Below, piece after piece: positions 62,817 through 64,000 of a stretch of DNA of 64,000 nucleotides. The stretch is taken from positions 1-64,000 of the forward strand of contig CAYMFU010000292.1 in NCBI GenBank assembly GCA_964389805.1, given 5' to 3'. The position numbers were made by a program, and so were the translations under genes. The stretch comes from JAGTVG01 sp964389805 (GTDB lineage: Bacteria > Bacteroidota > Bacteroidia > Cytophagales > Cyclobacteriaceae). The number at the start of each line of letters is the position of its first letter. Within the stretch, counting starts at the first letter, position 1. The notes under the pieces are model-generated. The model was not told the DNA's origin, searched no databases, and saw nothing but the letters and a program-made list of their open reading frames with translations.

Positions 62817-63255
62817 AGTAAAAGGTTTTTAAAGTGTGGAATAAGTTTGTCTATACCTCAAAAACATATTAGGATAAATAGCAGTTCCTCAGGTTGAATT
62901 TATTTTTTGCATTTATTGCAAATACTGTAAGTAACTTCCAATATAAAACCCCGGAATGACTAAAACCGGGGCTTCATGAAACTAAAAGATTTGAATAGGG
63001 ACTAACCTTGAACAAACTATCAATTGTAATGAATGTAGCCATTACAAGCTTTTCAAACCTGAGATCGTAGGAATACTTTAAAAGGTTATATTCTAATGCA
63101 CAATAGAAAAGAATGCATCAGACGCTTTCTCTCGTAGGTTGTCAAGGTTTTTAAGCTGAGGTTGGGGCGAGTTTATTGACTTTCATCAAAATTTCTTAAA
63201 TTGTAGAAAGATAGGTTTTCTTGCAGCTAATTTTTTATTCTTGATCTCTAAAGCC
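62817..63255. other. 439-base intergenic region, nothing certain
   Basis: CCCCGG (62949-62954) and CCGGGG (62966-62971) form a 6-bp stem that on the minus strand is followed by TTTTAT. Otherwise no gene, repeat or RNA is recognised between the lipoprotein and the cyclase pseudogene. Confidence 0.3.
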
Positions 63256-63780
63256 ATGACTCAAAGACGCTTAGCCGCCATCATGTTTACTGACATTGTC
63301 GGTTATGATTCCTTACTGAAGGAAGATGAGAAGAAAGCGTTCAACTACCTAAGAAAAAACCAGCGAATACATAAACGTCTAATCAAGAAATTCAAAGGCA
63401 GATGGTTAAAAGAAATGGGAGGTGGTATATTGGCCAGTTTCTCTTCTATCATTGATGCAGTGATGTGTGCATTGGCTATTCAGAAGGCTACCTCAGAACT
63501 AAGTATCCCAATACGCATAGGCATTCATCAAGGTGAGGTGATCTTCGAAAAAAAAGGTGTATTGGGTGATGGTGTAAATATTGCATCTCGGATTCAGAGT
63601 GTTGCTGAAACAAATGGCATTGTTATTTCAGAAACAGTTTAGTCTGATTTACCATGGCGAATGAGAAGTGGAGGAAAATTTTTAACCTGAAACAGTAATA
63701 AAATTTCAAATGTAGAATACGCAATTGAAGGTGCCGATTTTGCATTAAGGGAGAGAAGAAAAATTATTAAAAAAAGATGA
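63256..63780 (+). pseudogene. Decayed class III adenylate/guanylate cyclase domain
   Basis: From ATG 63256 the protein reads as a class III nucleotidyl cyclase: RRLAAIMFTDIVGYDSLLKEDE (first metal Asp kept), IRIGIHQGEVIF and GDGVNIASRI (transition-state Asn and Arg kept). The second metal Asp is lost: the usual GDG reads GGG in KEMGGGILASF, a single GAT-to-GGT change. The frame then hits TAG at 63640-63642 and TGA at 63688-63690. Beyond them the same frame continues NVEYAIEGADFALRERR, resembling the usual VYAIEG end of the domain, to the final TGA. Two nonsense codons and a lost ligand indicate a pseudogene. The open part alone would be 128 aa. Confidence 0.75.
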
Positions 63781-63858
63781 ATGAATTACTTAAATCAAGT
63801 AATTTTAAATAGCTGATAGTGTATATTCTTTTTTTTTACTTAATATGGAGACATACAG

Positions 63859-64000
63859 GTGGGATTGTTTGATTTCTTTTCGACTGATATTGCTATAGAC
63901 CTGGGTACGGCCAATACGCTCATTATTCATAAGGATAAAATTGTTGTTGATGAACCTTCAATCATAGCTCTTGATCAAAGTAACAATAAGGTTCTTGCCA
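63859..64000 (+). CDS. mreB: Rod shape-determining protein MreB, N-terminal part (continues past window)
   Basis: Actin-like protein that directs side-wall synthesis. Start GTG 63859 with a GGAG 8 bases upstream (63847-63850). Visible 47 codons read GLFDFFSTDIAIDLGTANTLI and VVDEPSIIAL (in part), matching the phosphate-1 ATP-binding loop DLGTANT of MreB. An alternative ATG at 63845 is out of frame. The rest lies outside the window. Confidence 0.95.
   Translation, partial: MGLFDFFSTDIAIDLGTANTLIIHKDKIVVDEPSIIALDQSNNKVLA

Noticed and set aside
62949..62971. CCCCGG/CCGGGG hairpin as a terminator
   Set aside because: The stem is only 6 bp with an 11-nt loop and no gene upstream on the strand that has the T-run.

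Overview
The window is chromosomal DNA of a member of the Bacteroidota, most likely a pigmented, aerobic, free-living Cytophagia-type bacterium. The genome is AT-rich. Several genes are preceded by the Bacteroidota promoter signature TTTG-N19-21-TAnnTTTG (rplU, the carotenoid operon, and more loosely serS). Typical family markers are present: DUF4286, DUF5916, a tricorn-type protease, a GT3-type glycogen synthase, a Rho factor with a long charged insert, and Spy-like proteins beside an ECF sigma factor. No complete mobile element, prophage or CRISPR array is visible.

Layout. 1-9.6 kb: secreted or membrane-anchored carbohydrate and nucleoside catabolism (5'-truncated glycoside-hydrolase-like gene, GH3, GH2, nucleoside hydrolase, Tat-exported sugar isomerase-like protein), with a gene remnant between GH3 and GH2. 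9.7-11.9 kb: an enolase-superfamily epimerase and a DUF1611 P-loop protein one base apart, the arrangement of a DgcA-DgcN D-glutamate pathway. 12-13.5 kb: two poorly known small proteins. 13.6-16.1 kb: ApbE, methyltransferase and ZIP transporter operon. 16.4-18.5 kb: ECF sigma factor, small membrane protein and two Spy-like proteins. 18.9-22.7 kb: DUF5916 outer-membrane protein, dienelactone hydrolase, SnoaL-like protein. 22.9-42.2 kb: largely housekeeping genes (ruvB, queG, rplU-rpmA, a P5C dehydrogenase, clpB, glycogen synthase, rho, serS) with small regulators and hypotheticals.

42.3-47.9 kb is the most organised locus: a MerR regulator with a CarH/LitR-like sensor half, then a 0.5-kb spacer with seven TTGTTTAA-type boxes around a good promoter, then a tightly packed operon of ECF sigma factor, crtI, crtB, ispH and crtZ. 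This looks like a regulator-controlled carotenoid module with its own sigma factor and an isoprenoid-supply gene. 47.9-60.4 kb holds an exported aldose epimerase, a GH140-like hydrolase, a tricorn protease, a radical SAM protein, a large FAD/Fe-S oxidoreductase and an asparagine synthetase.

60.5-64 kb: an NlpC/P60 lipoprotein, a decayed 5' tRNA half followed by an intact tRNA-Ala(GGC), a terminator, and about 2.6 kb of low-conservation accessory DNA (a possible 35-residue membrane peptide, a small membrane protein, a lipoprotein, and a nucleotidyl-cyclase pseudogene with two in-frame stops and a lost metal-binding Asp). The window ends inside mreB. The best candidates for new biology are the TTGTTTAA-box/MerR/sigma carotenoid switch and the DgcN-DgcA-like pair. 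Everything here rests on reading the sequence; no database search was run.
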